The notes under the pieces are model-generated. The model was not told the origin of the DNA, did no database searches, and saw nothing but the letters and a program-made list of their open reading frames with translations. A DNA stretch of 64,000 nt from Pseudomonadaceae bacterium (GTDB lineage: Bacteria > Pseudomonadota > Gammaproteobacteria > Pseudomonadales > Pseudomonadaceae), in assembly GCA_030602315.1 (NCBI GenBank), contig JAUVZY010000017.1, forward strand, positions 1 to 64,000, in the 5' to 3' direction. This document shows positions 12,009 to 23,488 of this stretch, one piece after another. A program made the translations under genes and the position numbers. How positions within the stretch are numbered: the first letter of the stretch is position 1; each line of letters starts with the position of its first letter.

Positions 12009-13487
12009 ATGACTGATACGGTAACAGGCGGCAGCTACCGCGAGCTGCACAAGCCCAAGCAAGAATTCGCCTCGCGGGCGGAATACCTCGAGCACGAGCT
12101 CGAGATCATGGCGCCGCGTCGCTGGGGCATCAATCTGCCGATCCGCGACTACCGCTTCGAGCTGGAGGACTGGGTGCCGGCGATGGCGGCCACCATCGGC
12201 AAGATCGTCATGGTCGCGGCGGTGGTCGCCGCCTTCGCCGCCCCGCTGGGGCTGTCGAATGATTTCGTGATCGAAAACGTCCGCTTCGAGATGTTGATCG
12301 CGGCGCTTTTGTTCGTGGTGCTGTTTTCCGGCGTGCTCAATCCCACCGCCAACCTGGCCGGCACCCATGGACCGCTGATTCCGCTGATTCCGCTGATCGT
12401 GGCCTCCGGTGGCCATCCGATGGCGCTGGGCATCATGGTCGGGCTGCTGGGTTTCAGCCTGGGCCTGTTCAAGGGCGGCAGTCTGTTGGCGCGCCTGACC
12501 AGTAACGGGGTGTGCGGAGGCCTGTTGCTCTATCTCGGCTTCATCGGCGTGACCTCGCAGATCAAGAAGCTGTTCGCCTGGGCCGACGGCTTCGACATGG
12601 GCTACATCGCCTTCGTCGTGGTGTTCGCCACCGTGGTGATGTACGCCTACCTCGAGCACATCCGCATGCGCTGGCTGGCCATTCCGCTGGGTTCGGCGAT
12701 GGCGGCGCTGATCGCGTTTGCCCTCGGCGCGCCCTTCGAGTTCACCACCGAGCCGGGCATTCCCAACCTCAACCCGGCCTACTGGTGGGGCGAGGACACC
12801 GGCTGGCAGCTGGGCCTGCCGACCTTCCAGCATTTCGTCGCGGTGGCGCCGTTCGCCGTGCTGGCGATCGCCATGTGGTCGCCGGACTTCCTCGGCCATC
12901 GGGTGTTCCAGGAGCTGAACTACCCGGCGCGGGCCAAGAAAGTGCTGATGAACATCGATGACACCATGTGCATCGCCGCCGCTCGCCAGGTGGTGGGCAC
13001 CTCGCTCGGTGGCGGCAACCTGGCCTCGTCCTGGGGTACCTACATGGTGCCGGCGGCCATCGCCAAGCGGCCGATTCCTGCCGGCGCGGTGCTGACCGGC
13101 CTGCTCTGCGTGATTGCCGCGATCTGGGGCTATCCGATGGACCTGGCGATCTGGCCGCCGGTGCTGTCGGTGGCGCTGATGGTGGGTGTGTTCCTGCCGC
13201 TGCTGGAAGCCGGCATGCAGATGACCCGCGAAGGCAAGACCTCGCAGTCCGCCGCCATCGTGATCTTCTCCTCGGCGCTGGTGAACCCGGTGTTCGGCTG
13301 GTCGCTGACCGTGCTGCTGGACAACCTGGGGCTGATCGGTGACAAGGAGCGTGGCCAGGCGATGCCGCACCTGCACCGCTGGGTGATCCCCGGCATCATG
13401 TTTGCCGTGCTCTGTGCGGTGATGGCGGCGATCGGCATGTTCCCGGGCATTCCGGCGCTGCTGGAGTCGTTCCGCAACCTGCACTAA
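12009..13487 (+). CDS. DUF3360 family multi-pass membrane protein (putative permease)
   Basis: 492 residues from the ATG at 12009; a longer frame (17 more residues) exists but the family pattern begins around SYRELHKP. A soluble N-terminal stretch of about 60 residues carries EFASRAEYLEHELEIMAPRRW, followed by about ten hydrophobic helices. Notable polar membrane motifs are NPTANLAGTHGPLIPLIPLI, ASGGHPMALGIMVGLLGF and GTSLGGGNLASSWGTYMVPAA, which look like re-entrant substrate-site segments of a secondary transporter with two similar halves. The family is annotated only as DUF3360; substrate and direction are unknown. The gene stands alone, ends in a strong bidirectional terminator shared with argB, and has an AlgR-like 9-mer 248 bases upstream. 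Confidence 0.75.
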   Translation: MTDTVTGGSYRELHKPKQEFASRAEYLEHELEIMAPRRWGINLPIRDYRFELEDWVPAMAATIGKIVMVAAVVAAFAAPLGLSNDFVIENVRFEMLIAALLFVVLFSGVLNPTANLAGTHGPLIPLIPLIVASGGHPMALGIMVGLLGFSLGLFKGGSLLARLTSNGVCGGLLLYLGFIGVTSQIKKLFAWADGFDMGYIAFVVVFATVVMYAYLEHIRMRWLAIPLGSAMAALIAFALGAPFEFTTEPGIPNLNPAYWWGEDTGWQLGLPTFQHFVAVAPFAVLAIAMWSPDFLGHRVFQELNYPARAKKVLMNIDDTMCIAAARQVVGTSLGGGNLASSWGTYMVPAAIAKRPIPAGAVLTGLLCVIAAIWGYPMDLAIWPPVLSVALMVGVFLPLLEAGMQMTREGKTSQSAAIVIFSSALVNPVFGWSLTVLLDNLGLIGDKERGQAMPHLHRWVIPGIMFAVLCAVMAAIGMFPGIPALLESFRNLH

Positions 13488-13503
13488 GCGGAAGAGGGGC
13501 ATG

Positions 13504-13531
13504 AAAAAGGGGAGCCGCGGCTCCCCTTTTT
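13504..13531. terminator. Bidirectional terminator between the DUF3360 gene and argB
   Basis: AAAAAGGGGAGCC pairs with GGCTCCCCTTTTT around a 2-base centre. Both flanks carry A/T runs, so it serves the two convergent genes. Confidence 0.9.
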
Positions 13532-13547
13532 CGTTTCGCTGAACGCC

Positions 13548-15856
<2,309 letters not shown>

Positions 15857-16038
15857 AACGCTTGCTCCTTGGCGCGGAGCCGGCCGGCGCCGGTTCCGTC
15901 GAGAACATCATGTTAAGAGAGGCTGATCCGGCATTGCCGGAGGTGCCAATGGCCGTGCTCCGTCCGTTGTCTGGGCCGTGCGACCGGCCGAGTTTGGAGA
16001 GTGGTGCGCAGGCAGAGTTCCGGCCTGCCGCGTGCCGC

Positions 16039-16494
16039 TCAGCTGCGCCCGGAATGGCCAAATCCGCCGGCGCCGCGCACGCTGGCATCGAATTCCTGGA
16101 CCAGCTCGAACTGCGCCTGCACCACCGGCACCAGCACCAGTTGCGCGATGCGCTCGCCGACGGCGATGTCGAAGGCGGTCTGGCCGCGGTTCCAGCACGA
16201 CACCATCAGTTCGCCCTGGTAGTCCGAGTCGATCAGGCCGACCAGGTTGCCGAGCACGATGCCGTGTTTGTGGCCGAGCCCCGAGCGCGGCAGGATCAGT
16301 GCGGCGAGGCCCGGATCGCCGATGTGGATCGACAGGCCGGTGGGGATCAGTACGGTCTGGCCGGGCTCCAGGCGGGTGTCCTGTTTGAGCATGGCGCGCA
16401 GGTCGAGGCCGGCCGAGCCTTGGGTGGCGTACTGCGGCAGGGGGAAGTCGGTGCCCAGGCGGGGGTCGAGGATTTTCGCTTGCAGTCGGTGCAT
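16039..16494 (-). CDS. dut: dUTP diphosphatase
   Basis: 151 residues from the ATG at 16494 ([14 protein letters not shown]). The trimeric dUTPase motifs are in order: [31 protein letters not shown] with the catalytic Asp and uracil-site residues, ERIAQLV, and the C-terminal P-loop-like [11 protein letters not shown]. It removes dUTP and makes dUMP for thymidylate synthesis. Its start is one base after the coaBC stop, so the two are co-transcribed and probably coupled. Confidence 0.97.
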   Translation of the reverse strand: MHRLQAKILDPRLGTDFPLPQYATQGSAGLDLRAMLKQDTRLEPGQTVLIPTGLSIHIGDPGLAALILPRSGLGHKHGIVLGNLVGLIDSDYQGELMVSCWNRGQTAFDIAVGERIAQLVLVPVVQAQFELVQEFDASVRGAGGFGHSGRS

Positions 16495-16495
16495 G

Positions 16496-17704
16496 TCAGG
16501 CCTTGTGGAATCGGTCGGCGATGAAGGCCACCAGCTGGCGGGCGATGTGCCCCTTGCTGGCCTGGCCCAGGCGGGTGACCTGGCGGGCGCGGTCGATGAT
16601 GCTGACGGCGTTCTCTTCGCTGTTGAAGCCAATGCTCGGGTTGGCCACGTCGTTGGCGATGATCAGGTCGAGGTTCTTGTCCACGAGCTTGCGCGTCGCG
16701 TACTCGAGCAGGTTCTCGGTCTCGGCGGCGAAGCCGACGCTGAACGGGCGGTCGGCGCGGGCCGAGAGGGTGGCCAGGATGTCCGGGTTGCGCACCATGC
16801 GCAGCAGCATGCCGTCGCCGCTTTGCGGGTCCTTCTTGATCTTCTGCTCGGCGACCACCTCGGGGCGGTAGTCGGCCACCGCCGCGGCGGCGATCAGGAT
16901 GTCGCAGGGCATCGCCGCCTCGCAGGCCGCGAGCATGTCACGGGCGCTGACCACATCGATCCGCTCGACCCGATCGGGCGTGCGCAGATGCACCGGGCCG
17001 CTGACCAGCGTCACTCGGGCGCCGGCTTCGGCAGCGGCTTCGGCCAGCGCAAAACCCATTTTTCCCGAGCTGTGGTTGGTGATATAGCGCACCGGGTCGA
17101 TGTTTTCCTGGGTCGGGCCGGCGGTGATCAGTACGTGGCGGCCGGTGAGCAGGCCGCTTGCGAAGCAGTCGGCCGCCGCCTGCGCCAGCTGGTCCGGCTC
17201 GAGCATGCGCCCCGGGCCGACATCGCCACAGGCCTGGCTGCCGGCCGCCGGGCCGAACAGGCGGATGCCGCGCTGCTGCAACAGCGCGGCGTTGGCCACG
17301 GTCGCCGGGTCGCGCCACATCGCCTGATTCATCGCCGGGGCCAGGGCAACCGGCGCATCGGTGGCCAGCACCAGGGTGGTCAGCAGGTCGTCGGCCACGC
17401 CCTGGGCCAGGCGCGCCATCAGGTCGGCGGTGGCTGGGGCGATCAGCACCAGATCGGCCCAGCGCGCCAGTTCGATATGGCCCATGGCCGCTTCGGCGGC
17501 CGGGTCGAGCAGGTCCTGATGCACGGGGTGGCCGGACAGCGCCTGCAGGGTCAGCGCAGTGATGAACTCGCGGCCGCCGCGGGTCATCACCACCCGCACG
17601 TCGGCGCCTTGGTCGCGCAGGCGGCGGACCAGTTCGGCGCTCTTGTAGGCGGCGATGCCGCCGCCGACGCCGAGGATGATGCGTTTACGATAAAGCCGCT
17701 GCAT
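16496..17704 (-). CDS. coaBC: Bifunctional phosphopantothenoylcysteine decarboxylase/synthetase
   Basis: 402 residues from the ATG at 17704 ([21 protein letters not shown]). The N-terminal CoaC flavoprotein domain (about 1-190) carries GGIAAYK, the [11 protein letters not shown] segment, the PAMNQAMW active-site motif and the Cys of [10 protein letters not shown]. The C-terminal CoaB domain (about 190-402) has [24 protein letters not shown] and AAAVADYRP. It catalyses two consecutive steps of coenzyme A synthesis: 4'-phosphopantothenate joined to cysteine with CTP, then decarboxylation. It heads the coaBC-dut pair and is divergent from radC. Confidence 0.97.
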   Translation of the reverse strand: MQRLYRKRIILGVGGGIAAYKSAELVRRLRDQGADVRVVMTRGGREFITALTLQALSGHPVHQDLLDPAAEAAMGHIELARWADLVLIAPATADLMARLAQGVADDLLTTLVLATDAPVALAPAMNQAMWRDPATVANAALLQQRGIRLFGPAAGSQACGDVGPGRMLEPDQLAQAAADCFASGLLTGRHVLITAGPTQENIDPVRYITNHSSGKMGFALAEAAAEAGARVTLVSGPVHLRTPDRVERIDVVSARDMLAACEAAMPCDILIAAAAVADYRPEVVAEQKIKKDPQSGDGMLLRMVRNPDILATLSARADRPFSVGFAAETENLLEYATRKLVDKNLDLIIANDVANPSIGFNSEENAVSIIDRARQVTRLGQASKGHIARQLVAFIADRFHKA

Positions 17705-17825
17705 GGATCGCCCGTTCGCGTTGCAGAAGGCGCGTGCACCAGTGCCGGGCCCGCGCGGATGAGGGCGGCTAAGATAGCACAGCGCCCCACAGGGATATGG
17801 GGGCAGGACAGGCAAGGAGCCAATG

Positions 17826-18500
17826 ATGAGCATACGGGACTGGCCGGCCGCCGAGCGGCCGCGGGAGAAGCTGCTGGCCCAGGGCGCGGCGGCGCTGTCG
17901 GACGCCGAGTTGCTGGCGATATTCCTGCGCACCGGGGTCGCGGGCGTCAGTGCGGTGGACCTGGCACGCCGCCTGCTCGCCGACTTCGGCAGCCTGCGCG
18001 CGTTGCTGGAAGCGGATCTGATCGGCTTCAGCGAGCACCTGGGCCTGGGCCCGGCGAAATACGCGCAGCTGCAGGCGGTGCTGGAGATGGCGCGGCGGCA
18101 CCTGGCCGAGCGCCTGCGCCGCGACTCGGCGCTGGAAAGCCCGCAGGCGGTGCGCGACTACCTGAAGGCGCGGCTGCGTCACGAGCCGCACGAGCTGTTC
18201 GGCTGCCTGTTTCTCGACGCGCGGCATCGGGTGCTGGCCTTCGAGGTGCTGTTTCATGGCACCATCGATGGCGCCAGCGTCTACCCGCGCCAGGTGGTCA
18301 AGCGGGCGCTGGCGCACAACGCGGCGGCGCTGATCCTCACCCACAACCACCCCTCGGGGGTGGCCGAGCCCAGTCAGGCCGACCGCCAGTTGACGACCAG
18401 GCTCAAGGACGCCCTGGCGCTGGTCGACGTGCGCGTCCTTGATCACTTCATCGTCGGTGACGGCGAGCCGCTGTCGATGGCCGAGCTGGGCTGGTTATAA
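17826..18500 (+). CDS. radC: RadC family JAB/MPN-domain protein
   Basis: 224 residues. Two ATG codons are adjacent; an AGGAG at 17815-17819 is best spaced for the second (17826), giving [17 protein letters not shown]. An N-terminal helix-hairpin-helix (about 15-95) precedes the JAMM metalloprotease-fold domain with the metal motif [15 protein letters not shown]. The original DNA-repair role of E. coli RadC was attributed to another gene, so the function remains uncertain. It is divergent from coaBC, the common gammaproteobacterial arrangement, and precedes rpmB. Confidence 0.92.
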   Translation: MSIRDWPAAERPREKLLAQGAAALSDAELLAIFLRTGVAGVSAVDLARRLLADFGSLRALLEADLIGFSEHLGLGPAKYAQLQAVLEMARRHLAERLRRDSALESPQAVRDYLKARLRHEPHELFGCLFLDARHRVLAFEVLFHGTIDGASVYPRQVVKRALAHNAAALILTHNHPSGVAEPSQADRQLTTRLKDALALVDVRVLDHFIVGDGEPLSMAELGWL

Positions 18501-18818
18501 AGCCGCTGGAGGCGCGAGGTTGGCGCCTGGGCGAAACGCCAGGGTGCGCTGGCCGGCTCGGGGCGCGATCCCGCGTCATCCCGCCTGCCAGCTCCCGGCG
18601 CTCTTTTCGATCGCCCGTCCATCGGTCTGCTAACGACCTCCGCGCTTGTTGCCCCTCGGCCTTTCTGATATAAAGCAGCGCTCTTTTTTCAGGGCCGGCG
18701 CAGTTGATCCATGCGTTCGGCGCGTTGGCCCTGGCAAGATGCGGCGCAGAGCGCCGAATGACTAAGTTCAAGCGGCCAACCCATGCCGGGTTGGGCATGT
18801 GGTTTAGAGGGCTGAGGC
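18501..18818. other. 318-base leader/intergenic region upstream of rpmB
   Basis: Besides the rpmB promoter at 18646-18674, it leaves a 5' leader of roughly 130 bases before rpmB. The leader contains a run of six T residues followed by GC-rich pairs but no hairpin good enough to call. No small gene was found. Confidence 0.5.
18646..18674 (+). promoter_or_regulatory. Sigma-70 promoter of rpmBG
   Basis: -35 TTGTTG at 18646-18651 and -10 TATAAA at 18669-18674, with an optimal 17-base spacer. It is the best-formed core promoter in the window, as expected for ribosomal protein genes. Confidence 0.7.
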
Positions 18819-19055
18819 ATGTCTAGAGTCTGTCAAGTTACCGGCAAGGGCCCGGTAACCGGGAACAACGTTTCCCACGCAAACAACAAAACCCGTCGTC
18901 GTTTCCTGCCGAACCTGCAGCATCATCGCTTCTGGGTCGAGTCCGAGAAGCGCTTCGTGCGTCTGCGCGTTTCCGCCAAGGGCATGCGCATCATCGACAA
19001 GCGTGGTATTGACGTGGTTCTGGCCGAACTGCGCGGCCGCGGCGAAAAGGTTTAA
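18819..19055 (+). CDS. rpmB: 50S ribosomal protein L28
   Basis: 78 residues, full length. It starts [21 protein letters not shown] and has the conserved [12 protein letters not shown] and [10 protein letters not shown] segments. L28 is a large-subunit protein near the tRNA exit site. The single CxxC-type zinc-binding pair of C+ paralogs is absent, so this is the ordinary zinc-independent form. It is followed 12 bases later by rpmG. Confidence 0.98.
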   Translation: MSRVCQVTGKGPVTGNNVSHANNKTRRRFLPNLQHHRFWVESEKRFVRLRVSAKGMRIIDKRGIDVVLAELRGRGEKV

Positions 19056-19067
19056 GGGAGAACGAAC

Positions 19068-19223
19068 ATGCGTGACCTGATCCGTTTGGTGTCCAGCGCC
19101 GGTACCGGCCACTTCTACACCACCGACAAGAACAAGCGCACCACCCCCGACAAGATCGAAATCAAAAAGTTCGATCCTGTGGTTCGCAAGCACGTGATGT
19201 ACAAGGAAGCCAAGATCAAGTAA
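19068..19223 (+). CDS. rpmG: 50S ribosomal protein L33
   Basis: 51 residues, read directly from the sequence: [19 protein letters not shown] at the start and YKEAKIK at the end. An AAGGGAG stretch precedes the ATG. Being shorter than about 60 codons it is easily missed by length-filtered gene calls. The zinc-ribbon cysteines of the C+ form are absent. It is co-transcribed with rpmB and followed by a strong terminator. Confidence 0.98.
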   Translation: MRDLIRLVSSAGTGHFYTTDKNKRTTPDKIEIKKFDPVVRKHVMYKEAKIK

Positions 19224-19240
19224 TTGATCGAAGCTGCCAG

Positions 19241-19267
19241 AAAAACCCGCCAAACGGCGGGTTTTTT
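19241..19267. terminator. Intrinsic terminator after rpmBG
   Basis: AAAAACCCGCC pairs with GGCGGGTTTTTT around AAAC. The A and T runs make it usable from both strands; the convergent transaminase gene ends 19 bases beyond. Confidence 0.92.
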
Positions 19268-19285
19268 CGTTTCTGGGGCGCGCCG

Positions 19286-20596
19286 TCAGGCGGCCGTCCG
19301 CACGGCGTCGGCGAAACGCTCCAGTAGCGTGTCGATCTGGCCCTTGTCGATGATCAAAGGCGGCGACAGGGCGATGGTGTCGCCGCTGGCACGCACCAGT
19401 GCGCCGTTGCGGAAGGTCTGGCAGAACACCTCGTAGCCGCGCTTGCCGACGCCTTCGGCGCGCGCCTCGAACTGGATGCCGGCGACCAGCCCGACGGTAC
19501 GGATGTCGATCACATGCGGCAGCTCGCGCAGGCGCTGCAAAGCGTCCTGCCAGTAACCTTCCAGTTCGATGGCCTTCTGGAACAGCCCTTCGCGCGCATA
19601 GACATCCAGGGTGGCGAGGGCGGCGGCGCAGGCTACCGGGTGGCCGGAATAGGTGTAGCCGTGGAAGAACTCGATGGCGCTTTCCGGGCCGGTCATGAAC
19701 GCCTGGTGGATGGCCTCGTTGACCAGCACGGCGCCCATCGGGATGCAGCCGTTGGTCAGGCCCTTGGCGCAGGTGAGGATGTCCGGCGTCACACCCCAGC
19801 GCTGGGCGGCGAAGGCTTCGCCGACCCGGCCGAAGCCGGTGATGACCTCGTCGAAGATCAGCAGGATGCCGTGCTTGCGGGTGATTTCCCGCAGCCGCTG
19901 CAGGTAGCCCCTGGGCGGCAGGATGACTCCGGCAGAGCCCGACATCGGCTCGACGATCACCGCGGCGATGTTCTCGGCGCCATGCAGGGCGACCAGGCGC
20001 TCGAGCTCCTCGGCTTTCTCCACGCCATGCTCGGGCAGGCCCATGCTGAAGGCGTTGCGCTGCAGATCGAGGGTGTGCGAGAGGTGGTCCACACCCGGCA
20101 GCATGGCGCCGAAGGCGCGGCGGTTGTTGAGCATGCCGCCCACCGAGATGCCACCGAAGCCCACCCCGTGGTAGCCCAGCTCCCGGCCGATCAGGCGGGT
20201 GCGGCTGGCCTCGCCGCGGGCGCGGTGGTAGGCGAGGGCGATCTTCAGGGCGGTGTCCACCGACTCGGAGCCGGAGTTGGTGAAAAACACCCGGTTCAGC
20301 CCCGCCGGGGCGATGCCTGCCAGGCGCTCGGCCAGCTCGAACGGCAGCGGGTGGCCCATCTGGAAGGTCGGGGCGAAATCGAGCTTGGCGATCTGACGGC
20401 TGACCGCCTCGGTGATCTCGGCGCGGCCATGGCCGGCGTTGCAGCACCACAGCCCGGCGGTGCCATCGAGCACCTGACGCCCGTCGCTGTCGGTGAAGTA
20501 CATGCCCTTGGCGCTCTCGAGCAGGCGCGGCCCGGCCTTGAACTGGCGATTGGCGGTGAAGGGCATCCAGAACTGCTCGGCAGGGATGGTGGTCAT
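19286..20596 (-). CDS. gabT2: Class III omega-amino acid:pyruvate aminotransferase
   Basis: 436 residues. Class III PLP transaminase: GTAGLWCCNAGHG near 46-57, NSGSESVDTALK at 107-118 for phosphate binding, the cofactor Asp in FDEVITGFGR (Asp249) and Schiff-base Lys278 in TCAKGLTNG. It is closest to omega-amino acid (beta-alanine/GABA):pyruvate enzymes. Its place next to rpmGB matches P. aeruginosa PA5313 (gabT2), but the aldehyde dehydrogenase kauB that follows gabT2 in PAO1 is not here. It probably transaminates omega-amino acids from polyamine and beta-alanine breakdown, complementing SpuC in the island at 26-40 kb. The exact substrate is uncertain. Confidence 0.88.
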   Translation of the reverse strand: MTTIPAEQFWMPFTANRQFKAGPRLLESAKGMYFTDSDGRQVLDGTAGLWCCNAGHGRAEITEAVSRQIAKLDFAPTFQMGHPLPFELAERLAGIAPAGLNRVFFTNSGSESVDTALKIALAYHRARGEASRTRLIGRELGYHGVGFGGISVGGMLNNRRAFGAMLPGVDHLSHTLDLQRNAFSMGLPEHGVEKAEELERLVALHGAENIAAVIVEPMSGSAGVILPPRGYLQRLREITRKHGILLIFDEVITGFGRVGEAFAAQRWGVTPDILTCAKGLTNGCIPMGAVLVNEAIHQAFMTGPESAIEFFHGYTYSGHPVACAAALATLDVYAREGLFQKAIELEGYWQDALQRLRELPHVIDIRTVGLVAGIQFEARAEGVGKRGYEVFCQTFRNGALVRASGDTIALSPPLIIDKGQIDTLLERFADAVRTAA

Positions 20597-20687
20597 GGCG
20601 GGCTCCGAGTGGTGGGCGGTGTCTCAGTGTATGTTCGAAATATTGAACATCTCAAGGCGCCTGCGCCGCGTGGGCCTGCAAAAAATG

Positions 20688-21092
20688 CTACAGCGCCGGG
20701 TAGCTGGGCGCGCGCGCCTGTTGCAGGATCGCCTCCAGGCGCCCGGCCAGCTGGCGCGGGTCGAAGGGTTTGACCAGTACCTCGCAGGCACCCACGGCGA
20801 GCAGCTCGGCGCGCCGCGCCGGGTCGGTGTTGCCGGTGAGAAACACCACCGGTATCTCGCGCAGGTCCAGTCGCTCGGCCAGATGCCGGAGCAGCTGGGT
20901 GCCGTCCATCTGCGGCAGCATGGCATCCAGCAGGATCAGGTCGGGGGCGAAATCCGCGGCATGGAGCAGGGCCTGGGCGCCGGACTCGCAGCTCAGTACC
21001 TCGAAGCCGCCGATGCGCTCGAGCGCCAGTCGGGTCACCAGGCGGATGGACGGTACGTCCTCCACATGCAGGATGCGGCGACCTTGGCTCAT
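20688..21092 (-). CDS. CheY-like single-domain response regulator
   Basis: 134 residues, one receiver domain with no output domain. Phospho-acceptor Asp56 (LILLDAMLP), acidic pair Glu11-Asp12, Thr86 and Lys108 (LVKPFD) are all in place, so phosphorylation should work. The start overlaps the stop of the upstream sensor kinase by 4 bases, so they form a cognate pair. With no DNA-binding region it must signal by protein contact or by passing phosphate on. It lies 91 bases before the transaminase on the same strand. Confidence 0.9.
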   Translation of the reverse strand: MSQGRRILHVEDVPSIRLVTRLALERIGGFEVLSCESGAQALLHAADFAPDLILLDAMLPQMDGTQLLRHLAERLDLREIPVVFLTGNTDPARRAELLAVGACEVLVKPFDPRQLAGRLEAILQQARAPSYPAL

Positions 21093-23488
21093 GCCGCCGC
21101 CCCTTCGCCGAGCGGCAGCTCGAACCAGAAGCAGGTGCCGCCCTGGGCCGGGCTGTCATAGCCGATGCGGCCGCCCATCTGCTCGATCAGCGCCTTGCTG
21201 ATCGCCAGGCCCAGGCCGGTGCCGCCCTGGCCCCGCGCCGGCGACGGGTCGGCCTGGGCGAACTTCTGAAACACCCGCGGCTGGAACGCCGCGGGAATGC
21301 CCGGCCCCTGGTCGCAGACTTCGACTCTTACCCAGCCCTCGGTCTGGCGGATGTGCAGCTGCACTGTGGCGCCGCTGGGCGAGAACTTGGCGGCGTTGGA
21401 CAAGAGGTTGTTCAGCACCTGATGCAGGCGCAGCGCATCGACGCAGACCTCGGCCTCGGTGTGTTCGCACAGGTGCAGCTGCACCGCGTGACGCTCGGCG
21501 TAACCGCGGTTGTTGCGCAGCGCCTGTTCCAGCAGCGGCTGCAACGGCTGACGGCAAGGCTCGACGCGCATCTCGCCGGCATTGATTTTGTCGAGGTCGA
21601 GCAGGTCGTCGATCAGTGCGCCGAGCCGTTCGCTATTGTGCAGAGCGATCTCCAGCAGTTCGGCGATTTCCGTGGGCACGCTGCCCATCACTCCGTCGCA
21701 GATCAGTGCCAGCGAGCCGGTGATGGAGGTGAGCGGGGTGCGCAGCTCGTGGCTGACCATCGATACGAAGTCGCGTTGCAGGCGCTCGATGCGCTTGCGC
21801 TCGGTGATGTCGTGCATCACCGCCACCGCACCCAGCTGGCGGGCGTCCGAGCCGAACAGCGGGTCGGCGCTGGTCAGCAGGTGGCGCGCCTGATCGCCCA
21901 GCAGCACGGTGTGTTCGGCCTCGGCCACCACTTCGCCCTGTAGCGCACGGACCAGCGGCAGGCGTGCCGCCGGCTCGGGTCGTTTGCCTTCGCTATCGAA
22001 CACCGCCAGGTGCTCGAGCCATTCGGACAGGTTGTCGGGCAGTTGGCCGAACCAGGCGCGGGCCTGGTGGTTGGACAGGATCAGCCGGCCTTCGCGGTCG
22101 CAGGCGACCACCGCCTCGGAGAGCGACTCGATCAGCAGGCGGGTCAGCTCCTGCTGTTTTTCCAGCTCGTGCTGCTGGGCCTTGCGCGCGCTGATGTCGG
22201 TCACCAGGCCATGCCAGAGCAGCGCGCCATCTTCCTGTGGCAGCGGGCTGGCACGGCACTCGAGCCACAGCAGGCCCTTGTCCGGGTGTTCGGCGCGGTG
22301 CTCGAAGTGCCAGGGCTGGCTCGCCAGGGTGGCCTGATGCACGCGCTCCTGCACGGCAGCGCGATCCTCGGGGTGGATGCGCAGGAACAGGTCCTCGCCA
22401 TCGTCGATCACCCGCTGCGGGCTCAGCCCGAACACCGCCTCGATGCCTTCGCTGACGAAGGTGAAGCGGCCGCCTTCGAGCGGGTGCCAGCGGTATTGAA
22501 AGAGCATGCCCGGCACCTGTGCCGCGATCTGCTGGAAGCGCAGCTGCAGGGCCTGCTGGGCGGTGAGGTCGTAGGCGATCGCCAGATAGCCGCGCGGGCG
22601 CTGGTCGGGGCCGGGGATGCTGGAGACGCTGAGCAGGACCGGCACTTCCCGGCCGCTGCGGTGGCGCAGCCGCCAGGGGCGCTGCTCGCGGTGGCCATGG
22701 CGCAGCGGCGCGCTGAACACGGCGAAGTCGGGGCTCACCGGCTCGCCCAGTTCGGCGCTGAGTTCGGTCGCCCGCGCCGCCAGGGCGCTGGGGGGGAACA
22801 GGCTGCTGGCGAGCTGGCCGATCAGGCTCGTCTCGCTGTGGCCGAGCAGGGCCTGCGCGGTCGGGTTGGCCTGCTGGATACGGCCCTCGGCGCTCATCAC
22901 CAGGATCGCGCTGCCGGCGCTGTCGAGCATCACCTGCTGGAGGATGGCCTGCTCGGCGTGCTGACGGGTCAGCAGACGCTGCTCGAACAGGCGGATGACC
23001 TGCCGGCTGAGTCGCGCCAGGGCATCGCGCTGCTCGTCGTTCAGCTGGCGCGGCTCGCGGTCGATGACGCACAGGGTGCCGAGGTTGTGGCCATCGGGGG
23101 TGGTCAGCGGCGCCCCGGCGTAGAAGCGGATCTTCGGCTCGCCGGTGACCAGCGGGTTGTCGCGAAAGCGCAGGTCCTTCAGCGCGTCGTCCACCTCGAA
23201 CAGGGACTGGCCCTGGATGGCATGCGAGCAAAAGGCGATCTGCCGCGGCGTTTCGGTGGCGCTCAGGCCGACCCGGCTCTTGAACCACTGGCGGCGCTCG
23301 TCGACCAGGGAGATCAGCGCAATCGGGGTGCCGCAGATGAAGGCGGCCAGCCGGGTGAAGTCGTCGAACTCCTCTTCGCTCGGCGTGTCGAGGATTTCAT
23401 AGCGCAGCAAGGCCGACAGCCTCGACAGTTCCTGCGAGAGCGGGTGCGGGCGCGGGTCGCCCTGGCTGGATTCGTCGGTCGCCATCAT
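21089..23488 (-). CDS. GAF-PAS sensor histidine kinase
   Basis: 799 residues with no transmembrane helices, so cytoplasmic. Order: GAF domain (about 28-172, RYEILDTPSEEEFDDFTRLA start, typical of soluble light/redox/chemical GAF sensors), three PAS regions (about 183-310, 315-435, 448-565; the second PAS_3-like with IHPEDRAAVQ), HisKA dimerisation domain with phospho-His580 in SMVSHELRTPL, and HATPase with N-box NNLLSNAAKFSP and G-box GQGGTGLGLAISK. No receiver is fused. It phosphorylates most likely the adjacent CheY-like protein, which overlaps its stop. The signal is unknown. The first two codons are both ATG; either could be the start. Confidence 0.92.
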   Translation of the reverse strand: MMATDESSQGDPRPHPLSQELSRLSALLRYEILDTPSEEEFDDFTRLAAFICGTPIALISLVDERRQWFKSRVGLSATETPRQIAFCSHAIQGQSLFEVDDALKDLRFRDNPLVTGEPKIRFYAGAPLTTPDGHNLGTLCVIDREPRQLNDEQRDALARLSRQVIRLFEQRLLTRQHAEQAILQQVMLDSAGSAILVMSAEGRIQQANPTAQALLGHSETSLIGQLASSLFPPSALAARATELSAELGEPVSPDFAVFSAPLRHGHREQRPWRLRHRSGREVPVLLSVSSIPGPDQRPRGYLAIAYDLTAQQALQLRFQQIAAQVPGMLFQYRWHPLEGGRFTFVSEGIEAVFGLSPQRVIDDGEDLFLRIHPEDRAAVQERVHQATLASQPWHFEHRAEHPDKGLLWLECRASPLPQEDGALLWHGLVTDISARKAQQHELEKQQELTRLLIESLSEAVVACDREGRLILSNHQARAWFGQLPDNLSEWLEHLAVFDSEGKRPEPAARLPLVRALQGEVVAEAEHTVLLGDQARHLLTSADPLFGSDARQLGAVAVMHDITERKRIERLQRDFVSMVSHELRTPLTSITGSLALICDGVMGSVPTEIAELLEIALHNSERLGALIDDLLDLDKINAGEMRVEPCRQPLQPLLEQALRNNRGYAERHAVQLHLCEHTEAEVCVDALRLHQVLNNLLSNAAKFSPSGATVQLHIRQTEGWVRVEVCDQGPGIPAAFQPRVFQKFAQADPSPARGQGGTGLGLAISKALIEQMGGRIGYDSPAQGGTCFWFELPLGEGAAA

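Noticed and set aside
15857-16038. AlgR or sigma-54 site upstream of algC
   Set aside because: A CCGTTGTC is present near 15963 but lacks one base of the AlgR core, and no GG-N10-GC pair with flanking sigma-54 consensus could be supported.
18501-18818. Possible tRNA or small RNA gene before rpmB
   Set aside because: No cloverleaf with a CCA-type acceptor or T-loop GGTTCRA could be found; the region is explained by the rpmB promoter and leader.
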